In this document: in pieces, positions 35,765 to 48,186 of the stretch | Layout: every line of letters begins with the position of its first letter | How positions within the stretch are numbered: the stretch's first letter is position 1 | Assembly (NCBI RefSeq): GCF_000715075.1 | Contig: NC_134081.1 | Span: 106,566,108 to 106,630,107, forward strand | DNA length: 64,000 nucleotides | Source: Nicotiana tabacum | Lineage: Eukaryota; Streptophyta; Magnoliopsida; Solanales; Solanaceae | Direction: 5' to 3' | Position numbers and translations under genes: made by a program | The notes under the pieces: model-generated | What the model saw: only the letters and a program-made list of their open reading frames with translations | Databases searched by the model: none | Told to the model about the DNA's origin: nothing

Positions 35765-36068
35765 GGAACTTGGACATAAATTTTTTTCACTTTTTTTTGA
35801 AATTTTTTTACTTTTTTCAAAATTAACGTTTAATCATAAAATTTTCAATTTTTACTTGAAAATAAATTTTGAAATTTTTCAAAAATTTAAAAATTTTCAA
35901 AAGGCTGTTTTTCAAAATTTTCACTCAGATCACTCACAAAACTTCAAAAACAACCCAAAATTATATTCATGTCCAAACACAACTCTAATTTTTAAATTAC
36001 ATTTTTACTTGAATAAAAAATTTACTTTTTTTTTTTGGAATTTTACAATTCTTATCTCCAAACGCCCA
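35765..36068. mobile_element. MITE with GGACATAAGAATT ends (duplicate)
   Basis: Copy B of the element at 1783-2086, flanked by CTT on the left (35762-35764) and right. Confidence 0.55.
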
Positions 36069-36915
36069 CTTAGTTTGTGAAGCCTGAGATTAAAAAAAAA
36101 AATCCTTATCTATTTTTGCTATGGACAAGATGATGAAACAATTTGACTCTTTCAAGTGATTATCAATATATAACCCTCGGTTTGCCGATTAAGGGTAATA
36201 TTTAGCTTATTTTGAAAACAGGAACTCGGTCTCTGCCTTCAATCAAAAAATGTATCAATTCCTTTTAAGTTGTGAGACATTTTATTTTTATTCTGATAAT
36301 TTAAAATGTTGGACATCAGTAGATTTTTATATATCTTTTAAAACTTTTAAGAATTCAATTTTATATATTTTCTAGTTTTATATTTTAATGTTATGGATTA
36401 TCATTCGAACCAACTTTTCAACAATTACTTTAGTGCTCACGACGATCACTAATATAACTTTTAAGTCAATATTGTCAATTAGTGCCAAGGGACAAAAGGT
36501 TCTTAACATTTAGTTCTTGAACCTGATTCCTGAAATTTGTGTTCCTAAATAGTTCCCCCGGTCTTATTTACTTGCTATTTTTGCTAAAAATAATTATTTC
36601 AAAACACTTCTTGTTTTAGAAAGCAGCCTCATTGGTCATTAAATAATATCGAATGGCAAGTTTGATGGTTGGAGGGTCCATATATGCATATTTCTTTATT
36701 CGAGGAAAACAAATGGCCCCTTCTGGGAGATCCGATCATATAAACGAACGAAAATCAATTAAAATTAGAGAGGACGCATGCTTTGTTTACTGCAAGTGAT
36801 TTCAGTGTAATTTCTCCAAATTAAGTATAACTTTTATCTAATCAATTCTAAACTGATCGAACAAACACACTTTTTTTGCAAAAAAAAATTGTTTATTTGA
36901 TTTTAAGAAGATTTA

Positions 36916-37143
36916 ACCTTTTTCACAAAAAACAAACATTTTTTTTTTTACAAAAAATCAATTTTTTTGAACTTCAAGTTAAGTAGTTCATTTCTTGACA
37001 AATAGCGATGTTAGATAGAACAGATTTATTTTCTTCTTTTTCTTACTATTGAGTAAACAATAAAGCATAACTTAAAACCATTACATAACTCAAGAAAAAA
37101 ACGAACGATCAACTCTCCATTATGCATGTGGAAACATCACTTG
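36916..37143. other. LysM copy 3 3'-flanking DNA
   Basis: AT-rich. 37118-37143 (ATGTGGAAACATCAC...) matches LysM 3' flanks at 75-95 and 63289-63305, and continues at 58265 across the large insertion. Confidence 0.65.
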
Positions 37144-37459
37144 TACAACGGTCAATATGGGCGGGGCGGGGCTAGCTCAGTCCAAACCACGTGGGCTTTA
37201 GCAATTGACAGGCTGGGCTGGGATGGACCATCATTTTGACGAGTCTTATAATGGCCAGCCCACTGATTAGTGATGATTTTAACTGCTTATTAGCACCTTT
37301 TAATTTTTGTTTTAGTTCGAAAGTATTGAATTGTGTTCCCGAAATTAATAAAATTGTACAAAATTGCAGGAATGCTGGAATTTTGGTCTCCTGAGATGAA
37401 ATCCGACTTAAAAAGGAGTGTTCTGAAGCAAAAGACAATAAAGGACGCAGAAACACAAA

Positions 37460-37850
37460 TGTGCGGTCCGCAGAAGGAATTCAGCGACCGCAGAAGAAAT
37501 TGCGGACCGTAGAATTATATTCCATCTGCGGCCGCAAACTAAGAAGAAACATCTAACATAGCTTTCAGCAATGTGCGAACCGCACATGAATTGTGCGGCC
37601 GCAGAACTGGGCCAAGAGTCAAAGATCAGAGAGTATGCAAAAATACCAAGTCCAGGAGCCTTTGTGAATTGCGGACCGCACAAGAATTGTGCGGCCGCAG
37701 AAGATTGCCTCGCGGCCGCAGTCCAGAAATGTGCGATAGCAGAAGATTGCCTCGCCGCCGCAGTTCAGAAATGTGCGACCGCAGAACTCTACTTCCTGCC
37801 AGCTGAAGAATTTGCGGACCGCACATGGAATTGTGCGGCCGCAGAACCTC
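37460..37850. repeat. CpG-rich palindrome cluster in Athila LTR
   Basis: Repeated near-palindromes GCGGCCGCA, TGCGGACCGCA and TTGTGCGGCCGCAGA, spaced 15-50 bp apart. Clusters of the same words are at 51525-51580, 51970-52500 and 56235-56600. Confidence 0.75.
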
Positions 37851-37884
37851 CCAAGGGGTATTTTTATCCGAAATTTTCTGCCCA

Positions 37885-37894
37885 GTATAAATAG
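37885..37894 (+). promoter_or_regulatory. TATA box of Athila 5' LTR
   Basis: GTATAAATAG just after the palindrome cluster. The 3' LTR has CTATATAAATAG at 56634-56645. Confidence 0.65.
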
Positions 37895-38453
37895 ACGAGT
37901 TTTATAAAATTAGGTCAAGTTGGAACATCTGAAGCTGTTGTAGCCATTTTTCTTTACTATTTTAGGAAGTTTTACATTATTTTGGTATTTTAACATTAGA
38001 TTTCATCATTTTAATCTTCCATAACGTTCTTTTTTTTTCCGCCAAAGGTTCTCCATAGGAGATTATATTGAAGATAAGTCAAAAGGAACATAGAGGGGGC
38101 ATATACCTGACCTCATCAAAATAGAGCTAATTGGACAAATCCAACTTTACAATTGTCTTATCCCTAAGAAAACAGAAAGAAAAGGAGGGTTACTCCTGAA
38201 ACAATTAAGGTCCCAAAATTGCTAAGTATGAAACTTAGCACAAATATCACATTCAACCTGGATCAAAGATGAAGGTGTTCTTCCTCACCTTAATTCTAAA
38301 ACTTGGTCTTCTTAGCTCATCATTTTTCACTGAGAATGTAATCTGCCTTGGCATGTTTATAGCCCCAATGAAGAACTGATATTTTCTATCTCTTTCCGCT
38401 AAATTTGCTAGAAGATCAGCTGGAATGTTACCTTTCCTGAAGGTGTGAGTGAA

Positions 38454-38837
38454 TTAAAACTGTCCATCTGTGTTCATTGCTTGAATCTCTTTGACTTCTT
38501 CTCTGACTTGCCATGCCGTGGAGATTTCTCCCTTTATCATTTGAAGAACAAGTAAAGAGTCTGATTCAATAGTTAATCTGTTAAAGCCGTAGTCTAAACA
38601 CCACCTCATTTCAGTTTTAATAGCCTGCACCTCAGCTGAATTATTGGAGCAACACCCAAGATATACAGTGAAAGCCATGACCATATGTCCAAGGTGATCT
38701 CTTAAAATCCCACCACCCCCTGCGCTCCCAGGATTTCTTTTGCTGCACCCATCTACATTTAATTTGAACTCACCGAAAGCAGGATTATTCCATATCACTG
38801 GAATGATGCTCAGCTTGGGCTTAATCCTATCAACCAT
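38454..38837 (-). pseudogene. LINE ORF2, C-terminal RNase H
   Basis: A 127-codon frame with KLNVDGCSKRNPGSAGGGGILRD (first Asp), AEVQAIKTEM (Glu) and TIESDSLLVLQMI (second Asp), the order of a plant-type RNase H. Catalytic residues look intact, unlike those of the RT. Confidence 0.85.
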
Positions 38838-39119
38838 TTGGGTAATTCTTGGAAAGGAAAAGGTGAAGGATAAAGAAGGGAATTGATCCGAAAGAAGCAG
38901 TCGTATCAGGTATGTAATTTTTGCAATGATACTGTTAGTAGTATTTCTAACTCCCTCATATTTATAAGTACATCGATACTTTTAAATTTTCCAATATATA
39001 ACAGATGGAAGACATTGCAATATCAACTCATGAACTTTATTTTGAGGTTGAACAATCCACCATCTAATAAATTTGGCTCTTATGCCACCTGTAGATTGCG
39101 TTCTCAAATCACATGCATC

Positions 39120-39635
39120 TTAAAAATATTTCCAAACTTTCCCAGCAACCGCACTTTCACAAAATAGATGCTTAATAGACTCAGAGGTACCATTAGGATA
39201 ATAATAGCATTTTGAAGGGCCATGCACACTAAATTTAACCAAAGAATCATTTGTGGATAATTTACCATTCAATAACCGCAATGTATGGAAAGAGACTTTG
39301 AATAGTAACTTACTATGCCAAATCTTAGAGAGGGTAAGTGAGGAACCTTTAGATTTCCTAAGAGCCTTCCAGGCTGATTTGCTTGAAAAGGATCCATTGT
39401 GATTCGCAAGCCAAATATGTTGATCCTTCTCTCCCGAAGTAATACTGATAGACTCGATATGAGATACCAAATTAGGAGGAAGAGCATCATGGAGCTTTTT
39501 CAGATTCCATCGATTACTTGAGATAAAATCGGACACTCTATTCTTCTTAGATTTGTTGCCTTGTCCAATTACTTTGGCTAATACACCTTTGTTTGTCCAG
39601 TTGTCCCACAAAAAAGAAATGTTGCCCTTTCCCAC
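39120..39635 (-). pseudogene. LINE ORF2, zf-RVT region
   Basis: MGKGNISFLWDNWTNKGVLA, then a stretch with KIWHSKLLFKVSFHTLRLLNGKLSTND and a short C-terminus (CYYYPNGTSESIKHLFCES). This is the domain typically found between RT and RNase H in plant LINEs. Conserved Trp/Cys residues are partly replaced. Confidence 0.75.
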
Positions 39636-39893
39636 TTTTCATAAGATATACTTTTCACAATCTTTTCTGATATCCATTAGCCTTCTCCAAGAGGCAGATT
39701 GAGAATAGTTCTTCTTTTTAGAAACTGGATGACTTCTTTTACAGTACTTGGCTTCCAAAAAGAGAGTGAGAAGGGACTTATGAGTTCTGAAATTCTACCA
39801 AGTTTTAGCAGTAAATGAAATGCACATGTCATGCAATGACCTAAATCCTATCCCTCCCTCTACCTTAGGGTAACATAAATTCTTCCATAAAAA

Positions 39894-41653
39894 CTAGTAA
39901 TAAGTTCTCTTGCTTTCTAAAGATCCCCAAAAGAAATTAGCAAGAAATTTTTCAATATGTCCAAGGGTAGTTTTTGGTGGATGCACAACAAATGTGATAT
40001 GCAATGATAGTGAAGGCAGTACAGACCTGATAAGGACCACTCTATCCCCAATAGAAAGAAGTTTTCCTTTCCACCCTTGAGTTTTATTTGCTATTTTGGC
40101 CACCATATTTTTAAAATAACCAAAAAAAATTCTTCCAATGTAAATAGGGCACCCCAGATAAGTAAAAGGGAAAGGGGAATGAGAAAAATCAGTAATGCAT
40201 TTGATATCATCTATGATAGAAATATGAGTAGAGGGAGATACCAGAAAAGAAGATTTCCTTTTATTCACCATTTGGCCTGAGACTTGCTCATAATTTTCTA
40301 GCTTCCTTTTCATCATGGAAATGGATAGGAGATCCCTAGAGGAAAAGAGTATAGTGTAATAGGCATATGTAAGATGAGTGATCAAAGGACTGCCATGGTC
40401 CACGGAGAAGGGGATAAAATTCTTATTCTTCAATTAATCCATCATATTAGATAATAGCTCAGCTCCAATAACAAATAGTGAGGGAGATAGTGGGTCACCT
40501 TGTTTGAGACCTCTTGAGGATTTGAAAAGTCCATGCCTAACTCCATTGATATTAATGGAATACCAGTTGTTAGAGACCAACCTGGTAACCATGTCAATCC
40601 AAAATTCAGAGAATCCCAATTGTCTTAAAATCGGCAAAGGTAGTCCCAAGCAACCCTATCAAAAGCTTTGACCATGTCCAGTTTGAACAGTACATTCCTA
40701 TTGATATTTGGCCTTTTTAAATTGTGAATCAATTCCTGTGTGAGTATTGCATTGTCAGATATCGATCTCCCTTTTATGAAGCCCGTTTGGTTAGGGGAGA
40801 TGATTTTATTCATCAAAGGGGATAGTCTAGTATTCAGCAGCTTGGATATGATTTTGGAAGTGAAGTTGCTTAAGCTAATGGGCCTAAAATTAGTGTATTG
40901 TTGGGGGTTGTCAATTTTAGGGATAAGGACTAGGCATGTGTGAGTGAAAGATCTTGGGAATTCATTACCAGAAAAGAAATCCAGTATAGCATCATAAAGA
41001 TCCTCAGCAATAATATCCTAGCAATGATGAAACAATTTCCCAGATAAGGCATTCAGACCAGGTGAACTACTACTACTCATAGAGAAGACTACTTGTTTCA
41101 CTTCATTCATAGTTGGAATGGCCTCCAATGCTAGGTTGTCATCTTCACCTATTACTCTAGGAAGCCTCCTGAGCATAAAAAAATCTCTACATGTAGTCTT
41201 TTGTGCAAATTGATGTTCAAAAAAGGCAACGGCTTTAGTAACTATGTCATCCTTATTTTCAATCCATGTGCCATCCTGTTTTTTTATTCTTGTTAACTGT
41301 AGCTTTTTCCTTCTGGAGTTGATAACAGAATGAAAGAACCTTGTATTATTATCCCCCTCTGAATACCACTTCAATCGAGCTTTTTGCCTCCAAAAGGATT
41401 CTTCATTTTTAAAGTGCTTGATAAGCTGAGCATTCACATTGTTGTACTCCATCCTATTATACTCTGAGTTATCATTCAAACATCTATCCTCAAGCTCTGC
41501 AAGTCTATTTTGTAGTTCCTTGGTTTTGTCAAAAATATTCCCAATAGTGTTTCTAGACCAGGAGGAGAGACTCTTACAAACATTCTTAAGCTTGAGATGA
41601 AATTTCCACATAGGACCTCCTTCGACCTGTATCTGCCAAAGCTTGTTCAACAA
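39894..41653 (-). pseudogene. LINE ORF2, reverse transcriptase domain
   Basis: In order: WYSEGDNNTRFFHSVINSRRK, an NE-rich linker, QTGFIKGRSISDN, FKLDMVKAFDRVAWDY and GLKQGDPLSPSLF. In the place of the catalytic A-D-D it reads YAYYTILF (near 40360): both aspartates are replaced by tyrosine. A frame break lies near 40435 and another near 41018. The reverse transcriptase cannot be active. Confidence 0.88.
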
Positions 41654-41669
41654 CTTTTAAGAAGTCCTC

Positions 41670-42408
41670 TTATTCAGTCCAAATGTTTAAGAATCTGAAA
41701 TATTTCTTAGGCTCCCATTGAGTGTTGGCCGTAGAAAAATGCAGTGGGGCATGATCAGAGCCAGTTATGACCAAATGAACAACTGAAGTATCAGAAAATA
41801 TATGCAACCATTCAGAGTTTACTAATTCCCTATCCAATCTTGTCCATATCCTCTTACTAAGTACCCACCCATTACACCAGGTGAAGGGGTTACCAGAGTA
41901 GCCAAGGTCCATCAAACTATTGCTTACTATACAATTAATGAAAGGAAGGCTTTCAGACATATTATGAATTCTACCCCTTTTTCTCCTCAGGCTCCACGAT
42001 AGAATTAAAGTCGCCAGCGACCATCCATGGTGAAGTCATATCATCAGAAAAAGATAGGATATCATCCCACAACGATTCCCTGAGATGAGCCTTACAGTTG
42101 GCATATACCAAAGTGATGAATAATGTTACCCCGTTGTTATTATTTGAACAATTAATATATTGAGGCATGTCATCAATAACTGTACAATTAACTACATTAT
42201 CACCAAAAAACCAAATTTTATTACTGTAGTTGGCAAATGCAAAGTTAAATCGCAGTCCTTTCCTAAACTTCTCAAGTTTGGAACTGTTACAGAAAGGTTC
42301 CATGATGGCAATGAACAATAGATTGTGCGATCTTTTGAGTTGCTTGAGTCTGTCAAAGGCACCCTGTGACGTGATGCCCCTAATATTCCAAATAAGAGAC
42401 TTAATCAT
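41670..42408 (-). pseudogene. LINE ORF2, endonuclease domain
   Basis: IKSLIWNIRG at the start (the Asn of the catalytic core), IMEP (Glu), WMVAGDFNSI (Asp-x-Asn) and, after a frame break near 41965, GSDHAPL (the His-bearing SDH motif). These are the conserved motifs of AP-type endonucleases, which nick target DNA for target-primed reverse transcription. Confidence 0.85.
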
Positions 42409-43409
42409 TAAAAGGATAATGATTGATAATCTTTGTCCTGTGAGTATCTCACAGTAGGAATACCTTTGCCTCTCCCGTTTCCTCTACCGCCCTTATATGA
42501 TAGACTAACCCTTTTTGATTCAAAACCTCTAGGCGAGAGATGGTGCTTATCAGAGATTTCCCCAAAGGCTTGAGCAATTTTATCTGATAGATGTAGTTGA
42601 GTAGAGCAAGCTTCAAGCAATACGTCATCCACATCATCACTGTTAGTGGATTTTGCATCCGTATTTTCATTACTGGACTCCGATTGATCTACAACACTTT
42701 CATAGTCATCTTCAGTGTCATTTATGATTGGATTATTTTCAGTTGTTTCTGATTCTTCCCCATCGGCTTCAAACTCTGAATCTACATCATATTTATTTTC
42801 GAGCTCTACATCATTATTGCCTTCAGTAGAAGCAATATCTGTTGGTAGGGGATCATCCGGTGGAGGGTCATGTGGTACATAAAGGGTATGATGAGATTGT
42901 AATTTTACTGATTGCACTGAAGTAAGGTTTATTTGTTGGGTTGGACTATTTTGTATTGGTCTTGGGATGGTCTCGATTAGGGATGTTGGAGTTTGTTGCT
43001 TATGAGGGGTGGAAATGGATATAATATTGGATTTAACCTGGGAGGATTGTCCTTTTTTGGGAGGAGGGATTTGGTGAGTGTCTGCTGAGTAGTTAGGCTT
43101 GGGTGTAGTAGAGGTTTGAGGAAGATAGTTTGTATGGTTACTCGGTTGTGCTTGTTAATGAACTCTTTTATTTGATCTATTATGCTACTTTGGTACTTGT
43201 TGGTTTTGTGAAATATAGTCAGAATGTTTTGCTTTATTCATCACATGTTTCTGAGTGTTCCCCTGATCCCTTGACTATTGGATTAGATGCTCTTCCTTCT
43301 GCAATTGCAAGTTGTGCTCTGTGAAGTTGCCTTCACATTGAGTTTGTTGCAATGATCCACTCAAAATATTCTTTCCCTTTGATTGTTGATTCTTCTTCTT
43401 ATTGTTTCT

Positions 43410-44801
43410 CTATACAGTCCATTCATCATTGCTTACTTCTTTAGTGGATGTACCCAAAACCTGAACCTCCTCATCTCTTTTCATAACTTGATCCTGAGCT
43501 TCTTCATCCATTTTCTTATTTCTGCAGGAAGATATATCATGGCCTTGCATATAACAATATTGGCAGTATGAGGGATCACCTTCATACTCTATGTCTAACC
43601 AATATCCATCCTCCTCGTTAGTGCCTAATCTCTTGAACCCCACCCAAATTTGACCTTGTTTGGGTTTTAAGAGATCAATTTCAACTTTAAGCTTGGCCAC
43701 ATTTCCTATAGACTTAGAATAAATGTCCATGTCTAGTGCCAAAACAGTACCAACAGAACTAACCATTCTTGAAAGAATATCCCATCTAAAAAGATACCAT
43801 GGAAGTTGATAAATTAAGATCCAGACCAGAGCAATTGAGGTTTCACATTCAGGGACAAAGTCAAGAGTCCATTTAATGATGTTCATAATATATGGACCGA
43901 GGGTAATGAAGGGTTTAAAGTAGATATGGTAGAAATCAGATTCATTGGTAAAGTCAATGTATACATGGCTGGGATCATAATAGGCTATTTTGACAGCACC
44001 TTTAAGGGGAATATGACTAATAAACGATTTTCTAACTTCTTTCATGCTGGGTTTTCCTCTGATAAACTTTCCTACTATTGTAAACTTGCAATCCTCAGCT
44101 AGATTAATAAAATATTCTTCAGCAGAGAAGTAAACATCTGGCTTACCCATATGAGTGCCATGATTAATTTCAACTAGTTATTTACCCTTCGAATTATCGG
44201 AGAGGGCAGCTAAGACAGAGGCTGCGAAGGATGGTTTTGAGACTGCATTAGGAGGTCTAACCTGAATTTTTCGATTGTTGATTGTGCTGGATGATGGATT
44301 ATTGATTCCCATGTTTTGATCTGCATTTTGTTGGGCATTAGATTGAAGGTTTTGCAAGCCATTGGAGGCTCTATAGTGGCGAGAAAGGGGGTCAAAATTC
44401 GAAAACACTTTCAGTGGTGGTGGTATAGCCAAATTCTTCTGAACCTTGGGTGCTTCTTGCTGGTACTGTGAATTGTTGGCTAAATTTTGGGAATTTTAAA
44501 ATGAGCTTTCAAGATGAAGCACATCTAGGGGTTGAAGAGTAGGGATCTTATTTTTGCTAGGATGAGAGGGGGATGATTGATATGTGGGGTTTGTTTGGAT
44601 TGCAATCGGAAGGGTTGAAGTTTGGGGATTGAAAGTCGTTGGTGGTGGAGCTATTGTGGTTGAAGGGTTCAGAGGGTTAGATGTTGAATTTTGATTGGCT
44701 ATTTGGGGCAGCGGGTCAGGTGGGGCTGGCGGTGGAACTGGTTTAGGAAGATCTGTTGATTGCATAGAGAGGTTCTGTTTCAAGCTCTGATTAGGTCTCA
44801 A
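43410..44801 (-). pseudogene. LINE ORF1 (DUF4283-like, zinc knuckle)
   Basis: The N-terminal Pro/Ser-rich part (44496-44801 and 44178-44432) is separated by stops. The main block (43410-44150) contains DFTNESDFYHIYFKPF, a DUF4283-type fold, and a CX2CX4HX4C knuckle, CQYCYMQGHDISSC, near residue 200. Plant LINE ORF1 proteins bind element RNA. Stops at about 44496 and 44175 break the frame. Confidence 0.8.
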
Positions 44802-45594
44802 TTATGAGTTTAATTAGCTTTTCTTCTCTATTTTCTGCAATTTTCATTATAAGTAGCTAGACCTTTACTAGGTTTGTGACCCAACCCTAGTGTGTAAACC
44901 TTATGGGTATCTAATTTAGTGCTTGTTTATGATTGGGTGTTGATTATTTAGCTTACTTCATGTTTCAATTTTAGAATTAATGGTTACAAATATTGATTCA
45001 TGCCTATTTGACTTAGTCTCTACTTGAGAAAGAGGTACCTAGTCTAGGCTAACTTAGCTAATAAGGAATTGGGTTAATTGAGAGATTGATTAACCTAATT
45101 AAAGGGTTCAAACTAGAGATAATAATAAGCCGACTTGAGCTCTTATCAACTGTTTTGGTTGATACCTATTTGGACTTGAGAAAGTCAAATTGGGCAAAAT
45201 CACTCTTTGACCGAGAGGTATTGAGTGGATAACGTAGAGTTGAGAGTTATAAGACACCCGAATCAATAAAACAAGCATTGACGTCTTTATCCCATTAGGT
45301 AAACGATTAGTTTATGGTCACAACCCTAGGCCTTTAATCCAATTGGAAAACCCTCAAAAATATTTATTTATAATCTATTTTCTTTATTATGCATTCATTA
45401 GAGTAATAGTAAAAATAGAAAATAATACATTGTTGTGGAAGTGCAATCTTAGATAACCCATTTGCTTGATTCAAATATAGACTCCTAACTCCCATTATAA
45501 CTTCCAGTGGATTCGACCCGACTCCTAGTTGGGTAATTATTATTGCATATGACCGTGTCATATCTCTTATTGAGGTGTATTGTGGACGCGATCA

Positions 45595-45720
45595 ATTTTT
45601 GACGTCATTGACGGGGAGTTAAAAACGGTATTAACTATATATTTGAGTGTATTTTTAGAATATCTTCTTTTCCTTCCGTGTTACTAACTTGTTTGAGAAA
45701 TTGTAGGTACAACCATAGCA
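45595..45720 (+). other. Primer-binding site and leader of Athila element
   Basis: Directly after the LTR end (GATCA): ATTTTTGACGTCATTGACGG. It differs from the tRNA-Asp-type PBS by G-to-A and C-to-T/A changes. Confidence 0.65.
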
Positions 45721-46692
45721 AACAATGAGCCCGAAAATTTACCTTTGGGGGATGTGGACATCGAGGATGATCAAGTTGATGAGGTTCCTCTTGAACCTTA
45801 AGCCAATAGAATAGGCCGAGTGCCTCATAACAATGTCCTCGCTCCACCCCCACCTTCACCAGGAGCAGCTCCACACCGGATATTATCCAATGAAGGATAT
45901 TCAAGTGCAATAGTCCCTCTCGGTATTAGGGCGAGAAACTTTCAAATCACCATTGTGATGCTCACTTTGCTTGAGAAACGGGGTTTCTTCACCGGTGCTC
46001 CAATTCAAAATGTACAAACATTTGAGGGGTTTGTGGATACTTGTTGGGGGAGTAAACAAACAAATGTCTCCGAGGATGCATTGAGGCTAAGGCTTTTTCC
46101 GTTCTCTTTATGGGGGAAAGCTTTAGATTGATTGGAACAATTGCCAAGTCATTCCATTCACACTTGGGATGAGTTGGCGGAAACATTAATTTCTAAATTC
46201 TTTTATCCGGGGCACCTGGCTATACTTCGTGATGAGATTTTGGCATTAAATCAAGAGCCAAATGAACCCCTACACGAGATATGGGAACGCTATAGAACAA
46301 TAGTTAAGGAATGTTCCGGCAACGATATGATGAAGAATATGATTCAACAAACTTTTTATCGTGGGATTAACACAACCAACCAATGTGTAGTGAATCAACT
46401 TGCTGGTAGGAATTTCATGACTACGCCTTATGCAGAAGCGTGTGAGATTTTGGATGAGATGGAGGAAACATCATCGACTTGGCAATCCCGGGCCAATGTT
46501 CCACAAGGTGACCCAAACATGATTCACCTTCACAAAGAATTGCAAGATCATGGGCAATCCATTGCCGAGTTGACAACCACCATGACGCAACTAGCAAAGG
46601 CCCAACTAAATCAAGTGCAAAATCCCAAGCAAGTCAATGCTAAGGTGGGAGTGAATATGATGGTGAACAAGAAGAGGATTAAAGGTCTATAA
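45721..46692 (+). pseudogene. gag, Athila element
   Basis: Early frame with two stops (near 45801 and 46129), then 46132-46692 with WDELAETLISKFFYPGH, FNQEPNEPLHEIWERYR-like and MIQQTFYRGINTTNQ, the retrotransposon gag (capsid) domain of Athila/gypsy type. The C-terminus is followed by decayed Asn/Gln-rich DNA to about 47070. Confidence 0.82.
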
Positions 46693-47750
46693 GTGCAAAA
46701 TTGAGTGGAGAATTATGTGCAAGAAGATAGTGATTTTGATCAAGATGATTCTTATAATGAACAAGAAGAGGAGGTGTAATATGTGAACAACTTTCAACGG
46801 CAAAGAAACAACTTCCAAGGCCCAAACCAACAACAATGACGACCTCAAAACAATCAAAGCAATTGGAATTCTAACAAGCAACAATCAAGGGAATTGGCAT
46901 AACCACAACAATCAAGGAAATTGGAGTGGCAATAATTAAGGAAATTTGAGGGAGGGGGGATAACAATCAAGGCGGATGGAACAATAATTAAGGTAATCGG
47001 GGGTCGGGTTTTCAAAGGCCCCCGATGTATCAACAACCGAGCAATCCACCTCGTTATCCTTCCCATGGTCCAAGTTTTTCAAATAATAAGATTGGGTGTA
47101 TTAAGAATATGTTCAAGCAAATGATGAAAAAGAATGCCGATTCGGATACCCAACTTGCCTCACACAACACATCGATCCGCAACTTAGAATTGCAAATGGG
47201 GCACATCTCTCAAGCTCTAAATTCCCGTCCTAAAAGGGCACTATCAAGTGACACGGTAGTAAACCCAAAGGGTGAAACACAACACGGGGCATGCTATGGC
47301 CGTTACTACAAGAAGTGGAAGAGATGGGAATGCACCCACCTCAAGTCAAAGGCAACTTGTGGATGATGAGCAAGTGGTACAAGAAGAAGAGGTCCCGAAC
47401 AATGTGGTGCAATCGAAGTATGAAGTTTAGATTGATATTGATGATAGTGTGGAAGGGACTCAAGAGGAGGTGAGCCTGTCTAGGGATCACATTATTACAT
47501 ACCGGAGCCGGTAGTGCAAAAGGATAAGGAACTATTGCCTAAGACTCCACCTTCATACCCTCAAAGACTTGCCAAGCAAAATGGCAAGAATCAATTCAAG
47601 AAGTTCATTCAAATGAAGAAGAGTCTCTTAATCAATGTGCCATTAATTGAAGCTTTGGAACAAATGCCCAGCTATGCAAAGTTTATGAAGAATCTCGTGA
47701 CAAAGACACAGTCAATGAATTTTGAAACCATCAAAGTCACTCATCAAGTG
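46693..47750 (+). pseudogene. Gag C-terminus/linker, Athila element
   Basis: Asn/Gln-rich low-complexity region (46740-47060), then fragments MFKQMMKKNADSDTQLASHNTSIRNLE (47100-47210) and LPKTPPSYPQRLAKQ (47535-47580) typical of the Athila segment between gag and protease. It is broken by several stops. Confidence 0.65.
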
Positions 47751-47751
47751 A

Positions 47752-48186
47752 GTGCAATTGTGCATTCAATGGCTCCTAAGTTGGATGATCCTGGTGCTTT
47801 CACGATTCCTTGTACAATTGGAAGTGTCGAGTTTGCAAAAAGCTCTTTGTGACCATGGGGCAAGTATCAATTTTATGCCCTATTCGGTCTTCAAGACCTT
47901 GGGAATTGGGCAACCAAGACCCACCTCTATGAGATTGCAAATGGCCGATCGTACTATGAAGAGACCTCTGGGAGTGGTTGAAGATGTCTTGGTTTATGTT
48001 GATAAATTCATTCTTCCAACGGCTTTTGTCATTCTAGATTGTGAAGTTGATTATGAGGTGCCAATTATTATTGGAAGGCCTTTCCCTGTTACGGGAAAGG
48101 CTCTTTGTGATGTTGAAGCTAGAGAACTTACATTCCTGGTTGGTGATGAAAAAGTGGTCTTCCATTTGTGTAAGTCCATGCGGTAA
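47752..48186 (+). pseudogene. Retropepsin-like protease, Athila element
   Basis: Core LCDHGASINFMPYSVFKTLGIG (Athila types use D-L/H-G-A-S in place of D-T/S-G), then ILDCEVDYEVPIIIGRPF. The family is an aspartic protease that processes gag-pol. It is offset by a frame break from the segment 47514-47852. Confidence 0.82.

Larger units (their letters stand above)
23147..36915. repeat. Segmental duplication copy B (split by a Tat element)
   Basis: 23147-24391 and 35319-36915 match 126-2926 in order and orientation. The split is caused by the Tat element at 24392-35313, with target duplication GAGTT. The left end is set by the outer Tat 5' LTR. Confidence 0.85.
38023..44810 (-). mobile_element. 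LINE (L1-type) retrotransposon
   Basis: 6.8 kb on minus. ORF1 carries a DUF4283-like region and a zinc knuckle. ORF2 carries an AP-like endonuclease, reverse transcriptase, a zf-RVT region and a C-terminal RNase H. A run of nine T at 38030-38038 (poly-A on the minus strand) marks the 3' end next to the insertion point. The LTR reads ...CTTCCAT at the left and TATGAGTTT at the right; no clear target duplication is visible. Stops and a destroyed RT active site show it is dead. Confidence 0.88.
37264..45594 (+). repeat. 5' LTR of Athila element, interrupted
   Basis: LTR halves 37264-38022 and about 44811-45594, separated by the LINE. The first half carries a cluster of TGCGGCCGCA/TGCGGACCGCA palindromes (37460-37850) and a TATA box GTATAAATAG at 37885-37894. 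The second half matches 56774-57564. Confidence 0.82.

Noticed and set aside
37571..37894. Cys-rich protein ORF in the Athila LTR (repeats with CAAAE)
   Set aside because: Generated by TGCGGCCGCA words in the LTR; it is not kept in the other LTR copy at the same length or frame.
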